From the NCBI GenBank assembly GCA_946480465.1, contig CAMLJY010000030.1:1-64000 (forward strand): a DNA stretch of 64,000 nucleotides, in the 5' to 3' direction. Source of the stretch: an uncultured Burkholderiales bacterium. GTDB taxonomy: Bacteria; Pseudomonadota; Gammaproteobacteria; Burkholderiales; Burkholderiaceae. The notes under the pieces were generated by a model. That model ran no database searches, was not told where the DNA came from, and saw only the letters and a program-made list of their open reading frames with translations. Positions 35,659 to 44,486 of this stretch are shown here, in pieces (the stretch's first letter is position 1; every line of letters starts with the position of its first letter). Position numbers and translations under genes: made by a program.

Positions 35659-35681
35659 CCCACCCCCCTTTCTCGGGTGGG
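35659..35681 (+). repeat. GC-rich inverted repeat after the decarboxylase gene
   Basis: CCCACCC (35659-35665) pairs with GGGTGGG (35675-35681) around a nine-base loop. No T-run follows, so it is at best a weak terminator or an RNA-stabilising hairpin at the end of the EPS locus. Confidence 0.4.
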
Positions 35682-35740
35682 GGACATTCGGGGCGAAGCT
35701 TTTACAGTTACCGCCGATTGTTCTGGTGGGCGGTGTACTC

Positions 35741-36373
35741 GTGGTTCGACAGCTGATCCCTTGCGCTCTTTCGTTGTTTGCCGCTGTCGCGGTGACCGCC
35801 GCGCAGGCCGCGGATTCAATGGGGGAGGCCGGCCTGGATGCTTCTCCCGCTGCCGAGCAGCCGGCCCGCGTCGTCACCGGCAACCGGGCCGTTGACATGC
35901 TGCTCGAAGCGGGCTCCACCGCTGAGCCGGCCGCACGCCCCACGCGCGATGAGCGCTTCTCCACCAGCGTGGCGCCGCACATCGTGCAACCGGCCAGGGG
36001 TGTGGCTTCCGCCGGCGACTCCCTGCGAGACGGCCTGCTGCGCGAAATGGCCATCGAGGCCGAGCAACAGGGCAGCAGCCGCGGTGCTGAAACGATGTCC
36101 TCGCTCGATTCGGCCCGTGCCGCTCGGGCGGATGGCTTCGTCGAATCCCCAGCGCGACGGCCGGCGGCGGCGCCGGTGCAGGAGCGCGGCATCGGCATCG
36201 GCCCGTTGCTGGACCTGATTCGCGAATACCGCTGGTGGCTGGCCGGCGCGGTGGCCGTGGTTGCGACAGGCCTGCTGGGTGCCGCCAACATGCGTGGATC
36301 GGTGTGGGGGCGCCGGCCCACGTCCACCGGTTCGCGGCCCACGGCCGCGGTGCGTCGTCCTCGCACGGGCTGA
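35741..36373 (+). CDS. Secreted or membrane-anchored protein of unknown function
   Basis: 210 aa from GTG 35741; GTG 35726 in the same frame would add five residues. An N-terminal signal peptide is clear (LIPCALSLFAAVAVTAAQA). The middle (about 25-160) is polar and Ala/Arg-rich without recognised motifs. A single hydrophobic segment near the end (WWLAGAVAVVATGLLGAANM) is followed by a basic tail RGRR-like (WGRRPTSTGSRP). The protein would sit in the envelope with the middle outside the cytoplasm. I do not recognise a family. It lies between the EPS locus and the GYWKN/PqqD/HprK cluster and could belong to either. Codon use looks native. Confidence 0.65.
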   Translation: MVRQLIPCALSLFAAVAVTAAQAADSMGEAGLDASPAAEQPARVVTGNRAVDMLLEAGSTAEPAARPTRDERFSTSVAPHIVQPARGVASAGDSLRDGLLREMAIEAEQQGSSRGAETMSSLDSARAARADGFVESPARRPAAAPVQERGIGIGPLLDLIREYRWWLAGAVAVVATGLLGAANMRGSVWGRRPTSTGSRPTAAVRRPRTG

Positions 36374-36422
36374 AAGGACCGTGCATTTGTCGCCATGATG
36401 ACGGCGGCGGACCCTTAGATCG

Positions 36423-36438
36423 GGGGGCCGCGGCCCCC
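36423..36438 (+). repeat. Perfect GC palindrome upstream of the GYWKN gene
   Basis: GGGGGCCGCGGCCCCC is a perfect 16-base palindrome in the 127-base gap before the gene at 36501. It is followed by GGGGCCGAGGGG (36441-36452), which recurs inverted at 46392-46403. No T-run follows, so terminator function is uncertain. Confidence 0.5.
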
Positions 36439-36459
36439 TGGGGGCCGAGGGGGCTCCCC

Positions 36460-36465
36460 TAGAAT
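36460..36465 (+). promoter_or_regulatory. Candidate -10 element TAGAAT
   Basis: CTAGAATC lies 35 bases before ATG 36501. TAGAAT is a good -10 match, but the -35 position is all G/C and unlike TTGACA. It would drive the GYWKN/PqqD/HprK cluster. Confidence 0.35.
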
Positions 36466-36500
36466 CTTCGAGGGAAACAGCGGCATAGAAAGGCAACACC

Positions 36501-37220
36501 ATGCTCGGCGACCATGAGCAAAACGAATCGGCGCCCCCGGCGCCCGCGTCGCCTTCGGTGCGCAACCCGTCGCGTCGGCGGCTGGCCCGCCTGGGTGTCG
36601 CGGCGCCCGTCGTCCTGGGCTCGCTGACGAGCCGGCCGGTACTTGGCAGCACCTCCACGTACTGGTGCACGATCTCCGGCAAGCTGTCCGGCAACCTGTC
36701 GAATCACGAGAACAGCCTCAATTGCAAGACGCTCGGCCGCTCGCCGGGCTACTGGAAGAACAAGACCTGGCCGAGCGGCTTCTCGAACGGCACGATGTGC
36801 GACAACGACTGCCGCTTCAGCGGCAGCTACGTCGCGGGCACTTTCTTCAACGGCTACAGCGCCGATGGTCGGACACTCGCCGCCGCTTTCAAGCGCAAGG
36901 CTGCCGATGGCGTCTGCAAGATCGTGGACGCCACCGAGGCGGACTTCGGCTCGATCAGCCGGAAGGCGACCATGCTGCAGGTGCTGGAGACCGGTGGCGG
37001 CCTGAACGACACGGCGATCGCGGCCCTTGGGCGAGCGACCGTGGCCTCGCTGCTGAACGCCGTGATGTTCGCCGGCACCTACCCGCTGACACGCGGTCAG
37101 ATCATCGACATGTTCAACGCCACGTACATGGGCGGCCTGTACTCGATCCCGAACTCCACCGTGAAGTGGGACCGCGACCAGGTGAAGAGCTACTTCGAAA
37201 GCCTCTACGGCGCGCTGTAG
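36501..37220 (+). CDS. Tat-signal exported protein with GYWKN motif, function unknown
   Basis: 239 aa. The N-terminus is polar, then SRRRLARLGVAAPVVLG (24-40) looks like a twin-arginine signal. The mature part has TYWCTISGKLSGN, then GRSPGYWKNKTW with SPGYWKN at 81-87, and CDNDC at 100-104. Five cysteines in all (56, 75, 100, 104, 139). GYWKN-type motifs are common in exported proteins of unknown role. The C-terminal half (about 150-239) is helical (ATVASLLNAVMFAGTYPLT). It lies 68 bases before the PqqD-like gene and is probably in the same transcript. That makes it a candidate substrate or partner of the PqqD/HprK/nucleotidyltransferase trio. It has no PEP-CTERM tail. Confidence 0.75.
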   Translation: MLGDHEQNESAPPAPASPSVRNPSRRRLARLGVAAPVVLGSLTSRPVLGSTSTYWCTISGKLSGNLSNHENSLNCKTLGRSPGYWKNKTWPSGFSNGTMCDNDCRFSGSYVAGTFFNGYSADGRTLAAAFKRKAADGVCKIVDATEADFGSISRKATMLQVLETGGGLNDTAIAALGRATVASLLNAVMFAGTYPLTRGQIIDMFNATYMGGLYSIPNSTVKWDRDQVKSYFESLYGAL

Positions 37221-37288
37221 CCTGCCGCGCACTGCGAACGACGACGGGCGCCGCCAGGCGCCCGTTTCTTTTGGCCGAGAATGACGCG

Positions 37289-37558
37289 ATGCACAGCGAT
37301 GGGCAGTGGCAGCTCGATGAGAACGCCGACATGGCATGGCGCCAGTGGGACGGCGAGTACGTCGTGCACCACGCGCTGTCCAACGACACGTTCCGACTCA
37401 GCGAGCTGGCCGGGCGCGTGCTGCTGGCGCTGAGGGCATCGCCCGCGCCCTGCAGCGTCCCGGCGCTGGCGGTGGCATGCGGCATGGCGCCCGACGAGAC
37501 GGAAGAGACGCTGGAGAACCTCGAGGCGGTCGGGCTGGTCCATCCATGCCGCGCATAG
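37289..37558 (+). CDS. HPr-rel-A system PqqD-like peptide chaperone
   Basis: 89 aa from ATG 37289. The pattern WRQWDGEYVVHHALSNDTFRLSELAGRVLLAL then a helical C-terminus (DETEETLENLEAVGLV) is a PqqD/RRE-type winged-helix domain. In peptide-modification systems such domains bind a leader peptide and present it to enzymes. Family naming (HPr-rel-A system PqqD family) is from memory. Its end overlaps the HprK-like start by 13 bases. The natural ligand is unknown; the GYWKN protein upstream is the nearest candidate. Confidence 0.8.
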   Translation: MHSDGQWQLDENADMAWRQWDGEYVVHHALSNDTFRLSELAGRVLLALRASPAPCSVPALAVACGMAPDETEETLENLEAVGLVHPCRA

Positions 37559-38451
37559 GCGACCTGGATCGCGGTGAACTGCGGCAGCGCCTCGCCAGCG
37601 GCGCGACCCTGGCCACCGGCCCTTTCCGCTATCGGCTGTCCACGGCCATGGCCAGCGTCTGCGACAACCTGGCGAAGCTGTACGCGGACTTCGAACTCGG
37701 CGAGGACACCGGCCTGCGTGACTACCACATCCGTGTCGACCGCGTGCCCGGCCTGCGCCGCCACTGGCGGCCGCAGGTCAACTTCTGGTTCGACGAGCGC
37801 CTGCCCTTCAAGCCGCTGCCGGCCGATCACGCGTTCGCGATGCTCGAGTGGGGCATGAACTGGTGCATCGCCGGCCACGCCCACCACTGCCTGCTGTTGC
37901 ACGCCGGCGTGCTGGAGCGCAACGGCCGCTGCGTGATCCTGCCGGGCGAGCCGGGGGCCGGCAAGAGCACGCTCACCGCGGCGCTGATGCTGTCCGGCTG
38001 GCGCCTGTTGTCCGACGAGCTGACGGTGATCGACCGCCGCACCCGGCGGATCTGGCCGCTGGCGCGGCCGGTGAACCTGAAGAACCAGTCGATCAAGATC
38101 ATCCGGACCACCTTCCCGGACGCTCACTTCGGCAGTTTGGCGGCGGACACGCACAAAGGCTCCGTCTGCCACCTCAAGCCCACGCCCGACAGTGTCGCCC
38201 GCCTGCACGAGCCTGGCCGCGCGGCGCACGTCGTGTTCCCGCGCTGGCAGGCCGGCGCCGAGACGCAGCTCAGTCCGCACCCGAAGGCCGACGCGTTCAT
38301 GCAGCTGGCGAGCCACGGCTTCAACTACAGCCTGCTCGGGCGCGACGGCTTCGAGATCGCCGCCGCACTGGTGGATGCTTGCCGCTGCTGGGACTTCCGC
38401 TACTCGCAGCTGAGCGAGGCGATCCGTTGTTTCGAGGACCTGGTCGCGTGA
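37546..38451 (+). CDS. HprK-related kinase A
   Basis: 301 aa from ATG 37546, overlapping the PqqD-like gene by 13 bases. It contains the HprK-like P-loop LPGEPGAGKSTLTAALM and LLSDELTVID, a Walker B-like acid pair in the same order as HPr kinase/phosphorylase. The N-terminal 110 residues (GPFRYRLSTAMASV) are specific to this family. Full-length HprK is of similar size, but here there is no PTS gene nearby. The kinase probably phosphorylates a peptide or protein bound by the PqqD-like partner, as related kinases do in lasso-peptide clusters; this is an analogy. It overlaps the next gene by GTGA. Confidence 0.85.
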   Translation: MPRIGDLDRGELRQRLASGATLATGPFRYRLSTAMASVCDNLAKLYADFELGEDTGLRDYHIRVDRVPGLRRHWRPQVNFWFDERLPFKPLPADHAFAMLEWGMNWCIAGHAHHCLLLHAGVLERNGRCVILPGEPGAGKSTLTAALMLSGWRLLSDELTVIDRRTRRIWPLARPVNLKNQSIKIIRTTFPDAHFGSLAADTHKGSVCHLKPTPDSVARLHEPGRAAHVVFPRWQAGAETQLSPHPKADAFMQLASHGFNYSLLGRDGFEIAAALVDACRCWDFRYSQLSEAIRCFEDLVA

Positions 38452-39554
38452 CCGACGCCTATGCCGCCCTGCTGAGCGCGCTACGCGATCCCGCGGCGAT
38501 GGGCCGCTTCGACGAGGCCACCTGGGACCGCGTGCTGCGCCAGGCGGCGTCGGCCGGCCTGCTCGGGCGGCTGGGCCGCACCGGCGAAGACCTGGCGGGC
38601 GAAGCGGACTGGCCCGCCGTGGCCCGCCATCGCACCTGGGCGCATGCCACCATCGCCGCCCAGCAGCAGCGTGCGGTGCGCTGGGAATTGACGCTGTTGT
38701 CGCAGACCCTCGCCGAGATCGAGGGTCCGATCGTCGTGCTGAAGGGCGCGGCGTACGCGGCGGCGAACCTGGCGCCGGCGCCGGGCAGGCTGTTCTCGGA
38801 CATCGACCTGATGGTGCCTCGGTCGCAGATCGACGCGACCGAGGCGGCGCTGATGCTCGGTGGCTGGATTTCGTCCCATCATGACGCGTACGATCAGCGT
38901 TACTACCGGGAGTGGATGCACGAGCTGCCGCCGATGACCCACATCCGGCGGCAGACGGTGCTGGACCTGCATCACAGCATCCTGCCGCGCACCGCCCGCC
39001 TGAAGACGCGGCCTGAGCCCTTGTTCGAGGCGGCCCGGCCGCTGCACGGCTTTCCGCGCTTCATGGTGCTCGAGCCCGCGGACCTGGTGTTGCACAGCGC
39101 CACGCACCTGTTCCACGAAGGCGAGTGGCAGCACGGCCTGCGCGACCTCGCCGACCTCGACGCGCTGCTGCGCGCCGGCAGCCAGGCGGAGCCGGCGTTC
39201 TGGACCCGCCTGGCCGAACGCGCAGCCCTGCTGAACCTGGGCCGGCCACTGAGCTATGGGCTGCGGCTGTGCGTCGATCTGTTCCAGACCCCCGTTCCGG
39301 CGGAACTGCGGCTGCCCGGCGCGCCGGGGCGATGGCCGGGCGCCGTGATGCACGGGCTGTTCAAGCGCGCCTTGTCGCGCGCGCACGAGCCGTCGCAGCT
39401 GCCGGGCGCCGGCATCGCCGAGTGGCTGCTGTACGTTCGCAGCCACTGGTTGCGCATGCCGCCGCAACTGCTGCTGCCCCACCTGCTGCGCAAGGCGTGG
39501 GTGAAGCGCTTTCCCGAACGCGCTGAATTGCGGCCGGCCGACGAGCGCGAGTGA
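38448..39554 (+). CDS. Nucleotidyltransferase family protein (NTP_transf_5-like)
   Basis: 368 aa with GTG start 38448 in a GTGA overlap. VVLKGAAYAAANLAPAPGRLFSDIDLMVPR holds the G-x-D-x-D nucleotidyltransferase motif (FSDIDLMV), followed by TVLDLHHSILP as the third acid region, and LVLHSATHLFHEG. This is the uncharacterised NTP_transf_5 family. It often neighbours HprK-like and PqqD-like genes. It could adenylylate or otherwise nucleotidylate the same target. The upstream reading in this frame is a shadow of the HprK-like gene. Confidence 0.82.
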   Translation: MTDAYAALLSALRDPAAMGRFDEATWDRVLRQAASAGLLGRLGRTGEDLAGEADWPAVARHRTWAHATIAAQQQRAVRWELTLLSQTLAEIEGPIVVLKGAAYAAANLAPAPGRLFSDIDLMVPRSQIDATEAALMLGGWISSHHDAYDQRYYREWMHELPPMTHIRRQTVLDLHHSILPRTARLKTRPEPLFEAARPLHGFPRFMVLEPADLVLHSATHLFHEGEWQHGLRDLADLDALLRAGSQAEPAFWTRLAERAALLNLGRPLSYGLRLCVDLFQTPVPAELRLPGAPGRWPGAVMHGLFKRALSRAHEPSQLPGAGIAEWLLYVRSHWLRMPPQLLLPHLLRKAWVKRFPERAELRPADERE

Positions 39555-39617
39555 GCCGGGCGGCCCGCGCCGGCGATGGGACTACCATCGCCGGCTCCAC
39601 CACTCGGTCGAGCGGAC

Positions 39618-40094
39618 ATGGCCACCATCAATCTCCGGGTCAACGGCGCCGAACACAGCGTCGACGTCGCCAACGATGCGCGCCTGATCGACCTGCTGCG
39701 CGGGCCGCTCGGCCTCACCGGCACCCATGCCGGCTGCGACACCGCTCAATGCGGCGCCTGTACCGTCCACCTCGATGGCGTGGCCATCAAGAGTTGCAAC
39801 GTGCTCGCGCTGCAGGCGGCCGGGCGTGAGGTGACGACGATCGAGGGGCTTTCACAGGGCGACCGGGCGCACCCGCTGCAACGGGCCTTCATCGACTGCC
39901 ACGGCCTGCAGTGCGGCTTCTGCACGCCGGGCATGATCATGAGTGCGGCCTGCCTGCTGCACACGACGCCGCAGCCCAGCGAAGCCCAGGTCGTCGAGGC
40001 GCTGGAAGGCAACCTCTGCCGCTGCACCGGCTACGTCAACATCGTGGCAGCCGTGCGGCAGGCGGCCGACGCCCTGCAGAAGGGCCAGCCATGA
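39618..40094 (+). CDS. (2Fe-2S) subunit of a molybdenum hydroxylase (CoxS-like)
   Basis: 158 aa from ATG 39618. Two [2Fe-2S] sites are visible: plant-type ferredoxin cysteines 40, 45, 48 and 60 ([13 protein letters not shown]) and the alpha-helical cluster cysteines 99, 102, 134 and 136 ([19 protein letters not shown]). It carries electrons from the molybdenum subunit, whose gene overlaps by four bases. The usual FAD-containing medium subunit is not found on either side, so the final electron acceptor is unclear. Cytoplasmic; no signal peptide. Confidence 0.92.
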   Translation: MATINLRVNGAEHSVDVANDARLIDLLRGPLGLTGTHAGCDTAQCGACTVHLDGVAIKSCNVLALQAAGREVTTIEGLSQGDRAHPLQRAFIDCHGLQCGFCTPGMIMSAACLLHTTPQPSEAQVVEALEGNLCRCTGYVNIVAAVRQAADALQKGQP

Positions 40095-42451
40095 ACGCGC
40101 CATTCGACGCCGGGCGCTTCGGCAGCGGCCAGGCGATCAACCGCATCGAGGACCCGGCCCTCGTCGCCGGCCACGGTCGCTACACCGACGACCTGGATCA
40201 TCCCGGCCAGCTGCACCTGGTGTTCGTGCGCGCAGCTTACGCGCATGCGGAGTTGCGCGGCGTCGACGTCGAGGCTGCGCGTGGCATGCCCGGTGTGCTG
40301 GCGGTCTACACCGGCGCTGATCTGGCCGCCGCCGGTGTCCAGCCCATGCCCGGTCCCGGTGGCTTCAAGCGGGGCGACGGCTCACCCGCGGCCTCGCCGC
40401 CCCGACGCGCCATGGCCGTGCAGCGTGTGCGTTATGTCGGCGAGCCGGTCGCCGCCGTCGTCGCCACCAGCTTGCCGGCGGCCCGGGCCGCCGCGGACTC
40501 GGTCTGGGTCGATTGCGAGGAGCTGCCTGTGGTCGTCGACCCGTTCGACGCGATGCAGCCCGGCGCGCCGCGCCTGTGCGACGAAGCGCCTGACAACATC
40601 GCCGCCGAGATGCGCCATGGCGATGCTGCCGCCACCGCTGCGGCCTTCGCGGCCGCGGCGCACGTGGTGTCGGTGGACGTGCACAACCAGCGCCTGGCGC
40701 CCAGCCCGATCGAGCCGCGCTGCATCAATGCCCGGATCGATCCGGCGGATGGCCGGCTCTGCGTGCAGATCAGCAACCAGATGCCGACCGGCGTGCGCGG
40801 CACCTTGGCCGACGCCTTGTCCGCGCTGGGCACCGCGGTGGACACGGTGCGCGTCCAGGTGGGCGATGTCGGCGGCGGCTTCGGCATGAAGACCGGCGCC
40901 TACCCCGAGGACATCGCGGTCGCCTATGCGGCGCTGGCGCTGAAGCAGCCGGTGAAATGGCGCGCCGAGCGCATCGAGGAGTTCCTCTCCGCCGCGCATG
41001 GCCGCGACGTGACCAGCCGGGCCGAACTGGCGCTGGACGCCGAGGGCCGTGCCCTGGCCTTGCGCGTCAGCGGCGTCGCCAACGTTGGCGCGTATGCCAC
41101 AGGCGTCGGCATCGCGATCCAGGGGCTGATCGGCCCGTGGGTCTCGACCAGCATCTACGACATCCCGCTGGTGGACCTGCACTACCGCGCGGTGATGACC
41201 AACACGGCCAGCACCGGCGCGTACCGCGGCGCCGGGCGGCCGGAGGCGATCTTCCTGATCGAGCGCCTGATGGACGCCGCCGCGCGCAAGCTGCGGCAGG
41301 ACCCGGCGGCACTGCGCCGCCGCAACATGATCAGCCCGCAGCAGATGCCCTACCGCAATGCCATGGGCCAGGTCTACGACAGCGGCGCCTTCGAGCGGAT
41401 CCTGGACCAGGGGCTGTCGCTTGCCGACTGGGACGGCTTCGGCCGCCGACGTGCCGAGTCGGAAGCCCGCGGCAAGCTGCGTGGGCGCGGCATCGCCACG
41501 TTCCTGGAGTGGACCGGCGGCAATGCGCTCGAAGAGCGCGTAACCGTCAATGTGAGCGGCGACGGCTTCATCGAGATCGGCTCGGCGACGCAGGCCATGG
41601 GCCAGGGCATCGCGACCAGCTACGCCCAGCTCGCGGTGGACGTCTTCGGCGTGCCGATCGAGCGCATCCGGATCCTGCAGGGCGACACGGACCGGCTCAA
41701 CGGCTTCGGCAGCGCCGGCTCGCGTTCGCTTTTCACCGGCGGCTCGGCGGTGGACGTGGCCTCGCGCCGGACCATCGACGAAGCCAAGGCGCTGGCCGCC
41801 GACGCGCTGGAGGCGCCGGCGCAGGACATCGAGTACGCCGCCGGCCGCTTCAGCGTCACGGGCACTGACCTGGGCATCGGCCTGTTCGAGCTGGCGGCGA
41901 AGCAGGCCGGCGCGAGCATCCACGTCGACGCCAGCACCAAGGCCGGTGGCCCGACCTGGCCCAATGGCTGCCATGTCTGCGAGGTCGAGATCGACCGCGA
42001 CACCGGTGCCGTGCAGATCGTCGCCTACGTCTCGGTCAACGACATCGGCCGCATCGTCAGCCCCACCATCGTGCGCGGCCAGATCGAAGGCGGTGCAGTG
42101 CAGGGCATCGGCCAGGCGCTGTGCGAGGCGGTGCAGTACGACCGCGAGACCGGCCAGCTGCAGAGCGCCAGCTTCATGGACTACGCGCTGCCGCATGCCG
42201 ACGGCTTCATCGGCTTCCAGACGCGTTTCGACACCTCGATTCCCTGTAAGACCAACCCGCTGGGCGTCAAGGGCGTGGGCGAGCTGGGCACGATCGGCGC
42301 GACGCCGGCGGTGGTGAACGCCGTGATCGATGCGCTGGACCACGCCGGCCTGGGCGCCCGGGCCGAGGGCCTGCAGATGCCGCTGACGGCCGAGCGTGTG
42401 TGGCGCGCGCTGCACCTGGGTCAAATCGAGCCCTCGCCGTTCCGCGCCTGA
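40091..42451 (+). CDS. Xanthine dehydrogenase family molybdopterin-binding subunit (form II CoxL-like)
   Basis: 786 aa from ATG 40091. The N-terminal aldehyde-oxidase/xanthine-dehydrogenase hammerhead domain ([21 protein letters not shown]) is followed by molybdopterin-binding domains. The active-site loop reads AYRGAGR (377-383), the form typical of 'form II' CoxL-like proteins. True CO dehydrogenases have AYRCSFR. The catalytic glutamate is Glu731 in [15 protein letters not shown] and FSVTGTD elements are also present. It likely hydroxylates an aldehyde or N-heterocycle, substrate unknown. Only the Fe-S partner gene is adjacent. CO oxidation is unlikely. Confidence 0.9.
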   Translation: MNAPFDAGRFGSGQAINRIEDPALVAGHGRYTDDLDHPGQLHLVFVRAAYAHAELRGVDVEAARGMPGVLAVYTGADLAAAGVQPMPGPGGFKRGDGSPAASPPRRAMAVQRVRYVGEPVAAVVATSLPAARAAADSVWVDCEELPVVVDPFDAMQPGAPRLCDEAPDNIAAEMRHGDAAATAAAFAAAAHVVSVDVHNQRLAPSPIEPRCINARIDPADGRLCVQISNQMPTGVRGTLADALSALGTAVDTVRVQVGDVGGGFGMKTGAYPEDIAVAYAALALKQPVKWRAERIEEFLSAAHGRDVTSRAELALDAEGRALALRVSGVANVGAYATGVGIAIQGLIGPWVSTSIYDIPLVDLHYRAVMTNTASTGAYRGAGRPEAIFLIERLMDAAARKLRQDPAALRRRNMISPQQMPYRNAMGQVYDSGAFERILDQGLSLADWDGFGRRRAESEARGKLRGRGIATFLEWTGGNALEERVTVNVSGDGFIEIGSATQAMGQGIATSYAQLAVDVFGVPIERIRILQGDTDRLNGFGSAGSRSLFTGGSAVDVASRRTIDEAKALAADALEAPAQDIEYAAGRFSVTGTDLGIGLFELAAKQAGASIHVDASTKAGGPTWPNGCHVCEVEIDRDTGAVQIVAYVSVNDIGRIVSPTIVRGQIEGGAVQGIGQALCEAVQYDRETGQLQSASFMDYALPHADGFIGFQTRFDTSIPCKTNPLGVKGVGELGTIGATPAVVNAVIDALDHAGLGARAEGLQMPLTAERVWRALHLGQIEPSPFRA

Positions 42452-42504
42452 AGGGGGCGCCGCGCCGGTCCGCGGTCCTCTCCATGACGCCTTCCGGCGC
42501 CCCT

Positions 42505-42532
42505 CTTGAAAGTGCGCCAGCGGACCCAAAAT
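42505..42532 (+). promoter_or_regulatory. Sigma-32 (heat-shock) promoter for htpG
   Basis: CTTGAAA (42505-42511) is a perfect sigma-32 -35 element. CCCAAAAT (42525-42532) is close to the -10 consensus CCCCATNT, and the spacer is 13 bases. It ends 67 bases before the htpG start. Family knowledge: htpG is a heat-shock gene in proteobacteria. Confidence 0.7.
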
Positions 42533-42599
42533 GCCGCCCGCGCGCCCGGCGGCACAGGCCGCCGCGGGCCCTTCGTCTCACCCCGACAACCATCGCACC

Positions 42600-44486
42600 A
42601 TGAGCAAGCACACCCACGCCTTCCAGGCCGAGGTCAAGCAGATCCTGCACCTCGTCACGCACTCGCTGTACTCCAACAAGGAGATCTTCCTGCGCGAGCT
42701 GGTGTCCAACGCCTCCGATGCCTGCGACAAGCTGCGCTTCGAGGCGCTGGACAACCCGGCGCTGTACGAAGACCAGCCGAACCTCGAGGTGCGCGTCTTC
42801 TTCGACGCCGAGGCCAAGACGCTGACCATCCGCGACAACGGCATCGGCATGAGCGCCGAAGAGGCTGCCTCGCACCTGGGCACCATCGCCAAGAGCGGCA
42901 CCCGCGAGTTCATGGCCAAGCTGGAGGGCGACCAGAAGAAGGATGCCAACCTGATCGGCCAGTTCGGCGTCGGCTTCTACTCCGGCTTCATCGTCGCCGA
43001 CCGCATCACCGTAGAGACGCGCCGTGCCGGCCTGCCGGCGTCGCAGGGCGTGCGCTGGTCCAGCGAAGGCACCGGCGAATTCGAGATCGAGGACATCGAG
43101 CGGCCGCTGCGCGGCACCGACGTCATCCTGCATCTGCGCGACGAGGAGGCGGACGACTTCCTGAAGACCTGGAAGCTCAGGTCCATCATCGGCAAGTACT
43201 CCGACCACATCTCCCTGCCCATCCTGATGCAGAAGGAGGAGTGGGACGGCGACAAGCAGCAGCAGGTCAAGAAGGACGAGTGGGAGACGGTCAACAAGGC
43301 CGCGGCGCTGTGGGCCCGCGCCAAGAGCGACGTGACCGACGCCGAGTACCAGGAGTTCTACAAGCAGATCAGCTACGACACCGAGCCGCCGCTGGCCTAC
43401 ACCCACAACCGGGTTGAGGGCCGCAGCGAGTACACGCAGCTGCTGTACGTGCCCGCCAAGGCACCGTTCGACCTGTGGAACCGCGACAAGCGCGGCGGCG
43501 TGAAGCTCTACGTCAAGCGCGTCTTCATCATGGACGACGCCGAGGCGCTGATGCCGGTATACCTGCGCTTCGTCAAGGGCGTGATCGATTCGGCTGACCT
43601 GCCGCTCAACGTCAGCCGCGAGCTGCTGCAGGAAAGCCGCGACGTGAAGGCCATCCGCGAAGGCTCGACCAAGCGCGTGCTGGGCATGCTGGAGGCCCTG
43701 GCCGACAGCGAGAGCGCCGAGGACAAGGCCAAGTACCTGGCCTTCTGGCAGGAGTTCGGCGCCGTGCTGAAGGAAGGCATCGGCGAGGACCACCAGAACC
43801 GCGAGCGCCTGGCGAAGCTGTTCCGCTTCGCTTCCACCCATGCGGACGAAGGCGTGTCCTTTGCCGACTACGTGTCGCGCATGAAGGAAGGCCAGGAGGC
43901 GATCTACATCATCACGGCCGACACCCTGGCCGCCGCCAAGTCCAGCCCGCAGCTCGAGATCTTCAAGAAGAAGGGCATCGAGGTGCTGCTGCTGACCGAC
44001 CGCGTCGACGAGTGGATGCTGAGCCACCTCTACGAGTTCGAAGGCAAGCCGCTGCAGAGCGTGGCCAAGGGCGCGGTGGACCTGGGCAAGCTGCAGGACG
44101 AGGAAGAGAAGAAGCAGGCCGAACAGGCGGCCGAGACCTTCAAGCCCACGCTCGAGAAGCTGAAGACGGCGCTGAAGGACCGGGCGAAGGACGTGCGCGT
44201 GACCGCGCGGCTGGTGGATTCGCCCGCCTGCGTCGTTGTCGACGAAGGGGACATGAGCGCCCACCTCGCCCGCATGCTGAAGCAGGCCGGCCAGAGCGCG
44301 CCGAAGACGCAGCCCATCCTCGAGGTCAACCCCGAGCACGCGCTGGTCAAGCGCCTGGATGCCGATGAGGGCCGCTTCGATGACCTGGCGAACATCCTGT
44401 TCGACCAGGCCTTGCTGGCCGAAGGCGGGCAGCTGGAAGACCCGGCGGCCTATGTCGCCCGCGTTAACCGCCTGCTGGCGGCCTAG
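42600..44486 (+). CDS. htpG: Molecular chaperone HtpG (Hsp90)
   Basis: 628 aa from ATG 42600, normal length for bacterial HtpG. The GHKL ATPase N-domain shows [23 protein letters not shown] and [13 protein letters not shown]. The middle domain has [13 protein letters not shown], and [10 protein letters not shown] with the catalytic-loop arginine; the C-terminal dimerisation part follows. It folds and stabilises proteins in the cytoplasm using ATP. A sigma-32-like promoter lies upstream (42505-42532). The stop overlaps by four bases the stop of the convergent srkA gene. An earlier in-frame codon at 42531 has no support. Confidence 0.97.
   Translation: MSKHTHAFQAEVKQILHLVTHSLYSNKEIFLRELVSNASDACDKLRFEALDNPALYEDQPNLEVRVFFDAEAKTLTIRDNGIGMSAEEAASHLGTIAKSGTREFMAKLEGDQKKDANLIGQFGVGFYSGFIVADRITVETRRAGLPASQGVRWSSEGTGEFEIEDIERPLRGTDVILHLRDEEADDFLKTWKLRSIIGKYSDHISLPILMQKEEWDGDKQQQVKKDEWETVNKAAALWARAKSDVTDAEYQEFYKQISYDTEPPLAYTHNRVEGRSEYTQLLYVPAKAPFDLWNRDKRGGVKLYVKRVFIMDDAEALMPVYLRFVKGVIDSADLPLNVSRELLQESRDVKAIREGSTKRVLGMLEALADSESAEDKAKYLAFWQEFGAVLKEGIGEDHQNRERLAKLFRFASTHADEGVSFADYVSRMKEGQEAIYIITADTLAAAKSSPQLEIFKKKGIEVLLLTDRVDEWMLSHLYEFEGKPLQSVAKGAVDLGKLQDEEEKKQAEQAAETFKPTLEKLKTALKDRAKDVRVTARLVDSPACVVVDEGDMSAHLARMLKQAGQSAPKTQPILEVNPEHALVKRLDADEGRFDDLANILFDQALLAEGGQLEDPAAYVARVNRLLAA

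Noticed and set aside
32518..36396. A 1292-codon open frame on the - strand
   Set aside because: It runs antisense to three well-supported genes, has no recognisable domain and is rich in Arg, Ala, Gly and Gln, as expected from high-GC shadow frames.
36501..37220. GYWKN protein as an exosortase (PEP-CTERM) substrate
   Set aside because: The C-terminus (YFESLYGAL) has no PEP motif, hydrophobic helix or basic tail.
40091..42451. True CO dehydrogenase large subunit
   Set aside because: The active-site loop is AYRGAGR instead of AYRCSFR, and CoxM is missing.
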